Source: an uncultured Actinomycetes bacterium (GTDB taxonomy: Bacteria; Actinomycetota; Thermoleophilia; Gaiellales; F1-60-MAGs149). Taken from it: 15,162 nt of DNA. Position 1 is the stretch's first letter, and each line of letters opens with the position of its first letter. Below the pieces are notes generated by a model. It searched no databases. It saw nothing but the letters and a program-made list of their open reading frames with translations, and had not been told where the DNA came from. Positions 1-6,211 of the stretch are shown here, in pieces. The stretch covers positions 1 to 15,162 of the forward strand of contig CAJCBN010000438.1 of the NCBI GenBank assembly GCA_903960645.1, read 5' to 3'. Both the position numbers and the translations under genes were made by a program.

Positions 1-1
1 A

Positions 2-559
2 CCCGCCGGTGTGCTGGCCCTCGCAGCACAGCACCCCAACGGGCGAATCACCTACGCCACGATCCTCGATGGCGTGCAGGGCGAGCTCACGCTCGTCCGT
101 CAGGGCGAGCGGGGGATGATTGCCCTAACGCGCGATACGGGCACCGTGCGCGTCGGCGTCGATCTCGCCCGCTCGTCGATGCTGTGGGTATGCGTGAGCG
201 AGGGCGGTGACGAGCCGGTCTGCCGGGATCGCGACTTCAAGGGCAACGGCGCCGACGCGCTGGCCGCGGCTGCGCTCCTGATCGGCGAGGACCGCGTGCG
301 ACAGATCGCCTCGCGCGTGGCGGCCGCCGGCGATGGCAGCCTCGCCGTGGAGACCCGCGCGAACGGCGTCGACGCCTCGTGCCTGTCCGGCACCGATGCG
401 GACACTGGCCGGCTGCTGGCGTGCGTGTCACCGAGCGGCTTCGTCACCGACACCGAGGAGGGCGGCACGATCGCACGCGCCAGCCAGGTCTCCCCCGATG
501 TCGATCCGCAGGAGCTGACGCCGGCCGGGATCGGCCAGCCGACCGAGACGACCGGCTAG
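2..559 (+). CDS. Unrecognised, probably exported protein, 5'-truncated
   Basis: The reading frame is open from the first bases of the window to a TAG stop at 557-559, so the true start probably lies upstream; GTG at 11 is the first possible internal start. I do not recognise a family. The visible part starts directly in folded-looking sequence (NGRITYATILDG) and has four cysteines, in the contexts LWVCVS, EPVCRD, DASCLS and LLACVS, followed by a Pro/Thr/Glu-rich tail ending PTETTG. Paired cysteines and a polar tail suggest a secreted or lipid-anchored protein of the kind common in actinobacteria, but no signal peptide is in the window. The stop overlaps that of the convergent ybjN-like gene. 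The reading frame is credible from codon use; the function is unknown. Confidence 0.6.
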   Translation, partial: PAGVLALAAQHPNGRITYATILDGVQGELTLVRQGERGMIALTRDTGTVRVGVDLARSSMLWVCVSEGGDEPVCRDRDFKGNGADALAAAALLIGEDRVRQIASRVAAAGDGSLAVETRANGVDASCLSGTDADTGRLLACVSPSGFVTDTEEGGTIARASQVSPDVDPQELTPAGIGQPTETTG

Positions 560-1440
560 GCCCGATCGAGGTAGCGGCGGCCGCCATGCGCCGCGGCCAG
601 GCGCTCGTCGACCGCATCGGCGGTCTCGGCGACGGCGCGTACCGCGTGCATCAACTCGACCTCCTGCAGGTCGTCCGCAAGGATCGCGTGCTCGAACCAC
701 AGCTCGCGGCGCGGCTCGGTGTAGGCGAAGCGTCCGACGGTGCCCTCGGCCGCGATCGCGCAGGCGGCGAGCGCCAGCTCGTCGCTGAGGTCAACGTCAA
801 TCAGCACGGGGGCCGCGACGACGAGCACGCTGGAGCGCTCCAGGTGGTGCATCGCGGAGACGAAGACCCGCGTGGAGCCGGCCGCGCCGTGCAGGCCCCA
901 GACCGGATCGTCCACGAAGCCCTGCGCCTCGAGCCAACGGCTGGCGCGCTCGCGGACGACGGATACCCGCTCCTCGGCCCCGCGGCGGACGTCGACGTCG
1001 GGCACGCGCGGCTCGCCCGGATCCATGCCGCCGACGCGCATGTGCAGGCGCGCGCCCTCATTGGCGGACAGCCAGCCGACCGTCCAGACCGCGACGGTGG
1101 TCTCCTCCTGCGAGAGCGTGTGGCCGCCGAGGATCGTCTGCTCCGCCACCAAGGCACTGCCGTCGTGGCGCAGGCGGCCGAGCACGAAGCCGTCGTGCTC
1201 GAGCAGGACAGCCGCGGCCAAGGGGCCGGTGAACTTCGGCACCGGCAGAACCTCAGAGCTGGCCACGACCATCGCCTGCGCCGCATCGGCAGGATCGGGG
1301 GCGACGTCGACGCGCACCGACATGCGGGCGTTGCCGACCCGGCCGCGCCAGGCCGCATCGCGCGGATCTTCCTCGACGAACGCGCGCTCGAGGGCGCGGC
1401 GCACGGAGGCGACGGTGCCGGGGAATTGTTCTTCGGTCAT
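556..1440 (-). CDS. YbjN-like (TY-Chap type) protein coupled to crtB
   Basis: The predicted protein has 294 residues. Its C-terminal third has the YbjN-like pattern: beta strands around VLVVAAPVLIDV, then ELWFEHAILADD, then an acidic helix LQEVELMHAVRAVAETAD. YbjN-domain proteins resemble type III secretion chaperones and are thought to bind other proteins, without a known enzymatic activity. The middle part (residues about 60-170) may hold a second, diverged copy of a similar fold. I chose ATG at 1440 because its ATGA overlaps the crtB stop and GAGG lies 5 nt upstream; GTG at 1446 would overlap that Shine-Dalgarno sequence. Being last in the crtI-crtB run suggests an accessory role for the carotenoid enzymes, which is inference only. 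There is no signal peptide or membrane segment. Family assignment is moderate. Confidence 0.6.
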   Translation of the reverse strand: MTEEQFPGTVASVRRALERAFVEEDPRDAAWRGRVGNARMSVRVDVAPDPADAAQAMVVASSEVLPVPKFTGPLAAAVLLEHDGFVLGRLRHDGSALVAEQTILGGHTLSQEETTVAVWTVGWLSANEGARLHMRVGGMDPGEPRVPDVDVRRGAEERVSVVRERASRWLEAQGFVDDPVWGLHGAAGSTRVFVSAMHHLERSSVLVVAAPVLIDVDLSDELALAACAIAAEGTVGRFAYTEPRRELWFEHAILADDLQEVELMHAVRAVAETADAVDERLAAAHGGRRYLDRA

Positions 1441-2279
1441 GACCACCTCGTGGGACGGGCGAAGGCGGTGGCGACAAGCGCGGCCTTGCGGGGACGGGAG
1501 ACGATGGAGCGGGTGCGACGGGCGCCGTAGCCACCGCGCTCGATCTCGCGGAGGATCTCGCGGTACATGGCGCCGGCGGCGGCGACGGAACGGCGGCCGT
1601 GCACCAGCATGGGCACGCCGCGGAGACCCTGATCGTAGAGCGTGTCGGCCCGGGCGATCTGATCGCGATAGAGCTCGGTGCGATCCTGGGTGGCGAGGTC
1701 GGTGATGCCGAAGCGCTCGAGCGTCTCGCGGGCCAGGTAGACGCGGCCGTTGGCGAGGTCCTCGTCGACGTCACGCAGGATATTTGTCCGCTGCATGGCG
1801 TTGCCGAGCGCGCGGGCGGCGCTCCAGGCGCTCTCGTCCCAGACGCCCAGGATGGCGGCCATCAGCTCGCCGACGCAGCCCGCGACGCGGTAGCAGTAGA
1901 CGTCGAGGTCGCCCTCGGTCTCAATGTCGGGTGTCGCGAGGTCATCGCGCATGCCCTGCAGGAAGGCGACGAGCGCCGGCCGTGGCAGCCCGTAGCGGGT
2001 CGAGAGGTCGGCGAGGATGACGGTCTCGCGCGTCGAGGTCTCGTCGGTGACGAGCCACGTCTCGACTGCGGCAACGGCGGCGGCGGCCTCGGGACGCTGC
2101 TCGTCGACGAGGTCGTCGAGGGTACGCAGCACGAGGTACAGCAGGACGACGTCGTCGCGGACCGTCGCGGGTAGGAGGCGCGCGGCCAGCGAGAAGGTGC
2201 GCGCCGCATGCTGCATGACCTCCTCGGCCTCCGGCAGATAGCCGTCGGCGGCTGCGCCGCCCCGGCGCGGAAGCCTCAC
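1437..2279 (-). CDS. crtB: Phytoene synthase (squalene/phytoene synthase family)
   Basis: The enzyme is predicted to condense two geranylgeranyl diphosphates head-to-head into phytoene, the first committed step of C40 carotenoids. It has 280 residues, close to the family norm. Both Mg-diphosphate motifs are visible: DDLVDE at residues 55-60 and NILRDVDED at 166-174, and the conserved stretch YCYRVAGCVGELM lies at 128-140. Start is GTG at 2279, whose GTGA overlaps the crtI stop; only a weak GGGGAT precedes it, so translation probably depends on reinitiation from crtI. The next gene overlaps in turn by ATGA. Presence of a CrtI-type desaturase beside it favours C40 phytoene over C30 dehydrosqualene, but sequence alone does not fix the chain length. 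Confidence 0.9.
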   Translation of the reverse strand: MRLPRRGGAAADGYLPEAEEVMQHAARTFSLAARLLPATVRDDVVLLYLVLRTLDDLVDEQRPEAAAAVAAVETWLVTDETSTRETVILADLSTRYGLPRPALVAFLQGMRDDLATPDIETEGDLDVYCYRVAGCVGELMAAILGVWDESAWSAARALGNAMQRTNILRDVDEDLANGRVYLARETLERFGITDLATQDRTELYRDQIARADTLYDQGLRGVPMLVHGRRSVAAAGAMYREILREIERGGYGARRTRSIVSRPRKAALVATAFARPTRWS

Positions 2280-3778
2280 GTCGCGATCCCCAGATCCCGG
2301 CGCACCAGGCTGGCGGCGACCTCGGCTCCGAGCAGCACCCCCGGCACGCCCGCGCCCGGGTGTGCGCCGGCACCGACGTGGTACAGGCCATCGACGGTGC
2401 GATCCCGGTTGGGCTGGCGGAAGTAGGCCGAGCGGGTCAGCAGGGGCTCCGTCGAGAACGCGGTTCCCTCGTCGGCGTCGTAGCGCCGCTCGAAGTCGGC
2501 CGGCGTCATCCGGTGCTCCACCTTGATCGACGCGCGCAGGCCGGTCATTCCCGCGTCGTGCTCGAGGTAGTCCACCACCTTGTCGCGCCAGCTGTCGGAG
2601 ATCGCACTCCAGTCGTCGCCCGAGGCGAGATTCGGCACGGGCAGCAGGACCGCCAGCGAGTCACCGCCCGCGGGCGCCATCGACGGATCCGTGCGCGCGG
2701 GCACGTGCAGGTACAGCGAGAGGTTCTCGGGGAGCACCTGCCGGCGCGTGACGTCATCGATAAACGTGCGGTAACCGTCACCGACCATCAGCGTGTGGTG
2801 GAGCAGCTCGGGCCACTGGCGATCCGTGCCGAGGTAGAGCAGGAAGCACGACATGCCGTTGCGCGGTCCGCGGAAGCGCCACGGCGCGCGGTCCGGGGCC
2901 CCCTTGAGGAGACGCGTCCGGGTGCGCACAGGATCGGCGTCCGACACGACGATCTCGGCCGGCAGCACCTCGCCGTCGGCCAGGCGCACGCCGATCGCCC
3001 GCCCGCCGCGGACGATGATCTCGTCGACGTCGGCGTTGCAGCGCACGCGCCCCCCGGCGCCCTCGATGGCCCGCACCATCGCCTGCACGATCGAGTACAT
3101 GCCGCCCTTCGTGTACCAGACGCCGTCGGCGACCTGCAGGTAGGCGAGCGCGGCGTAGACCGCGGGCACGCGGTAGGGATCGCCGCCGATGTACAGCGAG
3201 TGGAAGCTCATGGCCTGGAAGATGTGCTCTTCGGAGAAGAAGCGCGAGCAGAAGTGCGACAGGCTGCGCGCCGCGCCGAGCTTGAGCATCGTCGGCAGGA
3301 GCTGCGCGAACGGCAGCGGGTTCTCGAAGGCGCGCCGGCCGGCCGTCAGCACGGCGTTCTCGTGGATCAGCCGCGAGGCCTCAAGGAATGCCGGGTAGGC
3401 AGCGGCGTCCGCCGGCGAGAGCCGGGCCAGTTCCTCCTGCATCGCCCCCACGTCGCCGAGGAAATCGATGCGGGTACCGTCGTGCGGCCAGTCGATCCGG
3501 TAGAACGGGTCGAGCCCGATCAACTCCACCTCACGGCGAAAGTCGCGGTCGAGCAGTGCGAACAGCTCGTCGAAGCACCATGGCATGGTCACGAGGCTGG
3601 GCCCGAGGTCCCAGGTGTAGCCCTGATCCCTGAGCTGCGAGGCCCGTCCACCCGGCTCGGGCAGGCGCTCGACGACGGTCACGTCAAGGCCGGCGGCGAG
3701 CATGCGCATGGCCGTGGCCAAGCCACCGAAACCGGAGCCGACGACGATCGCGCGGCGGGGCTGCTGGGAGGTGCTCAT
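2276..3778 (-). CDS. crtI: Phytoene desaturase (CrtI family)
   Basis: FAD-dependent desaturase expected to introduce double bonds into phytoene to give neurosporene, lycopene or a related polyene at the membrane. The 500 residues start with the dinucleotide-binding fold IVVGSGFGGLATA (GxGxxG at 14-19) followed by the acidic strand end VVERLPEPGG, and end with the bacterial phytoene dehydrogenase signature HVGAGAHPGAGVPG from residue 467. The start at ATG 3778 places the Rossmann strand at the usual distance from the N terminus; the frame stays open upstream to GTG 3889, but that extension is Arg/His/Pro-rich and unlike the family. Only GGGGA, directly adjacent to the ATG, precedes it, and a TACGCT box 7 nt upstream would suit a leaderless transcript. 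It heads the crtI-crtB-ybjN-like overlapping run. Exact number of desaturation steps cannot be read from the sequence. Confidence 0.92.
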   Translation of the reverse strand: MSTSQQPRRAIVVGSGFGGLATAMRMLAAGLDVTVVERLPEPGGRASQLRDQGYTWDLGPSLVTMPWCFDELFALLDRDFRREVELIGLDPFYRIDWPHDGTRIDFLGDVGAMQEELARLSPADAAAYPAFLEASRLIHENAVLTAGRRAFENPLPFAQLLPTMLKLGAARSLSHFCSRFFSEEHIFQAMSFHSLYIGGDPYRVPAVYAALAYLQVADGVWYTKGGMYSIVQAMVRAIEGAGGRVRCNADVDEIIVRGGRAIGVRLADGEVLPAEIVVSDADPVRTRTRLLKGAPDRAPWRFRGPRNGMSCFLLYLGTDRQWPELLHHTLMVGDGYRTFIDDVTRRQVLPENLSLYLHVPARTDPSMAPAGGDSLAVLLPVPNLASGDDWSAISDSWRDKVVDYLEHDAGMTGLRASIKVEHRMTPADFERRYDADEGTAFSTEPLLTRSAYFRQPNRDRTVDGLYHVGAGAHPGAGVPGVLLGAEVAASLVRRDLGIAT

Positions 3779-3785
3779 TCCCCGC

Positions 3786-3791
3786 AGCGTA
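3786..3791 (-). promoter_or_regulatory. Candidate -10 box for a leaderless crtI transcript
   Basis: The minus strand reads TACGCT seven bases before the crtI ATG, matching the actinobacterial TANNNT -10 pattern and placing the transcription start at or next to the A of ATG. There is no convincing -35 element and no spaced Shine-Dalgarno sequence for crtI, which fits leaderless initiation. A six-base match is weak evidence by chance alone. Confidence 0.25.
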
Positions 3792-3878
3792 GGCGCGGTC
3801 GGGGGTCGATGGTGCGGTCGGGCTTGTGCATCGCAGTGCTCTTCGCAGCCGCGCGCGAAACGGCGGTGGGTTGATGCC

Positions 3879-3947
3879 TCAGGGACCACCCACGGAGAAC
3901 GTGAAGCCGGGTACGCACTCGAAGGTACTGAAGCTCGGCGCGCTCAT
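3879..3947 (-). CDS. 22-codon mini-ORF following coxS
   Basis: ATG at 3947 overlaps the coxS stop as ATGA and is preceded by GGAAGGAG at 3962-3955 with 7 nt spacing, the best ribosome-binding arrangement in the neighbourhood. The predicted peptide has 22 residues, starts MSAPSFSTFE, contains one cysteine (residue 11), four Phe, three Gly and three Pro, and ends FSVGGP before TGA. Seventeen of the 21 sense codons after ATG end in G or C. I recognise no family. It could be a real small protein, a coupling leader between cox and crt genes, or the surviving 5' end of a lost gene such as coxL, although it does not resemble the CoxL N terminus I know. Translation signals are good; function is unknown. 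Confidence 0.4.
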   Translation of the reverse strand: MSAPSFSTFECVPGFTFSVGGP

Positions 3948-4429
3948 GCCGCGGCTCCTTCCCGCTTCCTGGCCGCGTAGTGCACGGCCTTGATGATGTT
4001 GACGTAGCCGGTGCAGCGGCAGAGGTTGCCGCTGATGGCCTTGCGGATCTCGTCCTCGGACGGATGCGGGTTCTCCTCAAGCAGGGCCGTGACGGTCATC
4101 ATCATGCCCGGCGTGCAGTAGCCGCAGTGGAGCCCGTGCTCCTCCTGGAAGCCCTCCTGGACCGGCGAGAGTCCGTCGGCGCCCTCGAGGCCCTCGACGG
4201 TCAACACGTCACGGCCGTTCGCCTGCACGGCGAGGATCGTGCACGACTTGACCGGCCGGCCGTCGAGCAGCACCGTGCAGGTGCCGCACGACGTCGTGTC
4301 GCAGCCGATGTGCGTGCCCGTCAGGTGCAGGCTCTCGCGGATCATTTGGACGAGCAGGGTGCGCGGCTCGACGGTCGCCTCGCGCTCCTCGCCGTTCACG
4401 GTGGTGGTGACGATCACCTTGTCGCTCAT
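3944..4429 (-). CDS. coxS: Carbon monoxide dehydrogenase small (2Fe-2S) subunit
   Basis: Iron-sulfur subunit of an aerobic CO dehydrogenase or closely related molybdenum hydroxylase; it relays electrons from the Mo site in the large subunit to FAD in CoxM. The 161 residues match the family length. The plant-type 2Fe-2S ligands are C43, C48, C51 and C63 (GCDTTSCGTC and KSC), and the second cluster has C102, C105, C137 and C139 (HCGYCTPGMMM and GNLCRCTGY). The wording of these motifs is very close to CoxS of known carboxydotrophs. I place the start at ATG 4429, one base overlapping the coxM stop (TGATG), because AAGGAGG lies 4 nt upstream; the GTG at 4432 would leave only 1 nt. No coxL follows in the window, so the substrate (CO or another small molecule) is not certain. 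Confidence 0.92.
   Translation of the reverse strand: MSDKVIVTTTVNGEEREATVEPRTLLVQMIRESLHLTGTHIGCDTTSCGTCTVLLDGRPVKSCTILAVQANGRDVLTVEGLEGADGLSPVQEGFQEEHGLHCGYCTPGMMMTVTALLEENPHPSEDEIRKAISGNLCRCTGYVNIIKAVHYAARKREGAAA
3955..3962 (-). promoter_or_regulatory. Shine-Dalgarno site for the mini-ORF, inside the coxS 3' end
   Basis: Minus strand GGAAGGAG ends 7 nt before ATG 3947. It lies within the last coxS codons (Arg-Glu-Gly-Ala region), so it is embedded in coding sequence; similarity to the anti-SD is strong, but a coding coincidence is possible. Confidence 0.45.
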
Positions 4430-5307
4430 CACGCCTCCTTGCCCTGGGCACGGGCACCCGCTTTGCGCACCGCGCGCTTGGTCAGCACGCGCACGAGGTC
4501 CTTCTTGTACTCCTCCGCGCCGCGCAGGTCGCTGCTCGGCTGCGAGGCTTCCATCGCGAGGCGTCCGGCCTCCTCGATGGCGGCCGCAGCGTCGATCGAC
4601 TTCCCGACCAGCGACGCTGCGGCGGCGGCAGCGTGGATCGTCAGCGGGCCGACGTTCGTGAGGCCGATCGAGGCCTCGGTGATCGTCGCGCCGTCGAGCA
4701 CGATCATCACACCGACTGCAGCGGCAGCGTAGTCGCCGACCTTGCGCTCAATCTTCAGATAGGCAGAACCCTGGCCCGCCTTTGGCACGGGAATGCGTGC
4801 CTCGACGAGGATCTGGTCCATCCCCAACTGCGTCTCGAACATCGAGGTCTGGAAGTCGAGGGCGCTGTGCACGACCGCGCCGTTCGGGCCCACGGCGTGC
4901 AACTCGGCGCCGAGCGTCAAGGCCACCGTCGCCCAATCGCCGGCCGGGTCGCCGTGCGCGAGCGAGCCGCAGAACGTCCCGCGGTTGCGGATCAGCGGGT
5001 CGGCCACGCGCTGTGCGGCGTCGTGGATGATCGGGTAGCGCTCGGCGATCAGCTCGGAGCGCTCGAGATCGGCATGGCGGACGAGGGCGCCGATGCGCAG
5101 CATCCCGTCCGACTCCTCGAGCGTGTCGAGGCCCGCAATCCCGTTGAGGTCGATGATGGTGGCCGGGCTCGCGAGCCGCAGCTTCATCATCGGCAGCAGG
5201 CTCTGGCCCCCGGCCATGATCTTGGCGTCACCGGCTCCCGCCGCGAGCGCCTGCACGGCCTCGTCAAGCGAGGTCGGTGCGACGTAGTCGAATGTGCTTG
5301 GCAGCAC
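4429..5307 (-). CDS. coxM: Carbon monoxide dehydrogenase medium (FAD) subunit
   Basis: FAD-binding subunit of the molybdenum hydroxylase, passing electrons from the 2Fe-2S clusters of CoxS to the acceptor (quinone for CO dehydrogenase). The 292 residues fit CoxM. The first flavin motif is AGGQSLLPMMKLRL from residue 32; the second is RNRGTFCGSLAHGDPAGDW, in which TFCG at 111-114 replaces the TIGG of the Oligotropha enzyme, a change tolerated in relatives. I chose GTG 5307 because AAGGGG lies 6 nt upstream and the protein then opens with the usual LPSTFDYVAPTSLDEAV; the frame runs open to 5496 but that extension is Arg-rich and unlike the family. It overlaps coxS by one base and lies 58 nt after coxG. 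CO as substrate remains an inference without the large subunit. Confidence 0.91.
   Translation of the reverse strand: MLPSTFDYVAPTSLDEAVQALAAGAGDAKIMAGGQSLLPMMKLRLASPATIIDLNGIAGLDTLEESDGMLRIGALVRHADLERSELIAERYPIIHDAAQRVADPLIRNRGTFCGSLAHGDPAGDWATVALTLGAELHAVGPNGAVVHSALDFQTSMFETQLGMDQILVEARIPVPKAGQGSAYLKIERKVGDYAAAAVGVMIVLDGATITEASIGLTNVGPLTIHAAAAAASLVGKSIDAAAAIEEAGRLAMEASQPSSDLRGAEEYKKDLVRVLTKRAVRKAGARAQGKEA
4434..4440 (-). promoter_or_regulatory. Strong Shine-Dalgarno site deciding the coxS start
   Basis: Minus strand AAGGAGG lies inside the 3' end of coxM, 4 nt before ATG 4429 and 1 nt before the in-frame GTG 4432. The spacing favours the ATG. Confidence 0.7.
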
Positions 5308-5365
5308 CCTATTCCCCTTCCATGACCGGCGCCCCGGCAGGGGTACTGGGTCGAGCCTTCCGTGC

Positions 5366-5950
5366 TCAGTCCTTGCTGCCCCCGAAGAGGCCCTTGATCT
5401 TGCCCTTCGTAATGTCGGCCGCAATGCCGACGGCGCTCGGTGCCTGCGCGGCAACCGACTCCGGCGGTGCCTCGCCCTGTGCCTTCGCCTCGGCACCGGC
5501 GACGAGCGTCGCCTCCATCGCCTTGGCCATCTCGCCGATCATCTTGCCGGCGACGTCCGTCATGATCCCACGGCCCATCTGCGCGACGCGCCCGGTCACG
5601 AGGATATCGGAGCCGACCTTGACGGTGGTCGAGCCACCGCCGGCGTCATCGATGTCCATCGTCAGCGTCGCCTGCGCGGTGCCCTGGCCCTTCGCCTCGG
5701 TCGCCTTGGCGCGCATCACGGCCGTGCGCGCTGCGTCGTCCTGCTCGATGATCTCGATGATGCCCTTGTAGGTCAGGCTAATCGGCCCCATCTTCATGGT
5801 GACGAGAGCGTCGTAGGCGCCGTCGTCGCGCCGGCCGGTGATGCTCGCGCCGGGGATGCACGGCGCGACGCGCTCGACGTCCGTCATCAGCGCGTAGGTG
5901 TCATCCGGCGATGCGGCGACGGTGAACTCGTTCTCGATGACGATCCCCAT
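5366..5950 (-). CDS. coxG: CoxG, SRPBCC-family CO dehydrogenase accessory protein
   Basis: The protein has 194 residues. The SRPBCC fold (residues 1 to about 150) shows the typical CoxG wording: ENEFTVAASPDDTYALMTDVERVAPCIPGA, then KMGPISLTYKG, then GRVAQMGRGIMTDVAGKMI. A Glu/Ala/Pro linker follows, then a basic-hydrophobic tail KIKGLFGGSKD, which in this family mediates membrane contact. CoxG is required for respiratory use of CO and is reported to carry menaquinone to the dehydrogenase in mycobacteria. ATG 5950 is chosen because GAGGAG sits 8 nt upstream and the conserved strand begins directly; 80 upstream open codons are not family-like. It is first of the coxG-coxM-coxS run and diverges from lon across 261 bp. 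Identity is good; CO specificity is not proven. Confidence 0.88.
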   Translation of the reverse strand: MGIVIENEFTVAASPDDTYALMTDVERVAPCIPGASITGRRDDGAYDALVTMKMGPISLTYKGIIEIIEQDDAARTAVMRAKATEAKGQGTAQATLTMDIDDAGGGSTTVKVGSDILVTGRVAQMGRGIMTDVAGKMIGEMAKAMEATLVAGAEAKAQGEAPPESVAAQAPSAVGIAADITKGKIKGLFGGSKD

Positions 5951-6211
5951 CTGACGCTCTCCTCGGTGTCCCGGCGGAGGTTGAGCCCTACGCAGGGAAG
6001 ATGATTCTGCGGCCTTTGGCTCGCAAAGGCAAGGGATATGGATGAGAAGAGTGTGCCAACCCGACACGAACGAGCAAGAGGGCGCACAAACCAGCGCATT
6101 TCCCCCCAACCGACACCCACAACCGGGGGAATGGGCATAGGCTGAGAAACGTTGAGTACCTGAGAAGCAGATATTCCCGTCCCGATCCATCCGTCACGCC
6201 GAGGAGCCGCA
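5951..6211. promoter_or_regulatory. Divergent coxG/lon intergenic region
   Basis: These 261 bp hold the promoters of both lon (plus) and the cox run (minus) and are visibly richer in A and T than the flanking genes. The minus frame is open for most of it but looks non-coding. I cannot place a convincing -10/-35 pair on either strand. An imperfect inverted repeat lies at 6094-6136, described separately. The lon ATG is preceded by GAGGAG with 5 nt spacing. Confidence 0.5.
6094..6136. repeat. Imperfect inverted repeat upstream of lon
   Basis: Left arm GCGCATTTCCCCCC (6094-6107) and right arm GGGGGAATGGGC (6125-6136) pair over about 11 bp with one bulged T and one mismatch near the outer end, around a 17-18 nt AC-rich spacer. 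It could be an operator or a small hairpin in either leader. Runs of C and G inflate such matches, so support is modest. Confidence 0.3.

Noticed and set aside
379..1530. 383-codon plus-strand frame across the first gene end and the ybjN-like gene
   Set aside because: It crosses two genes on different strands and shows Arg/Ala-rich non-protein-like composition.
2360..3874. 504-codon plus-strand frame opposite crtI
   Set aside because: Arg/His/Val-rich shadow of crtI with no plausible ribosome-binding context.
3779..3889. 37-codon N-terminal extension of crtI from GTG 3889
   Set aside because: It is His/Arg/Pro-rich, precedes the Rossmann strand by an unusual distance, and overlaps the mini-ORF.
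3866..3893. Small hairpin GTGGGT/ACCCAC over the mini-ORF stop as a cox terminator
   Set aside because: A 6-bp stem with a 16-nt loop and no U-tract is too weak to call.
6016..6059. TTGGC and GCCAA inverted pair 34 bp apart in the coxG/lon region
   Set aside because: Five-base arms this far apart are expected by chance and do not fold or match a known site; the associated -35/-10 readings have 15-bp spacing.
6152..6157. TTGAGT as part of an HspR HAIR operator upstream of lon
   Set aside because: The required complementary ACTCAAG half-site at the right spacing is absent, and it gives no valid -10 if read as a -35.
5951..6190. 80-codon N-terminal extension of coxG
   Set aside because: The extension is Cys/Ser/Pro-rich, unlike CoxG, and the ATG at 5950 has the Shine-Dalgarno sequence and starts exactly at the conserved strand.
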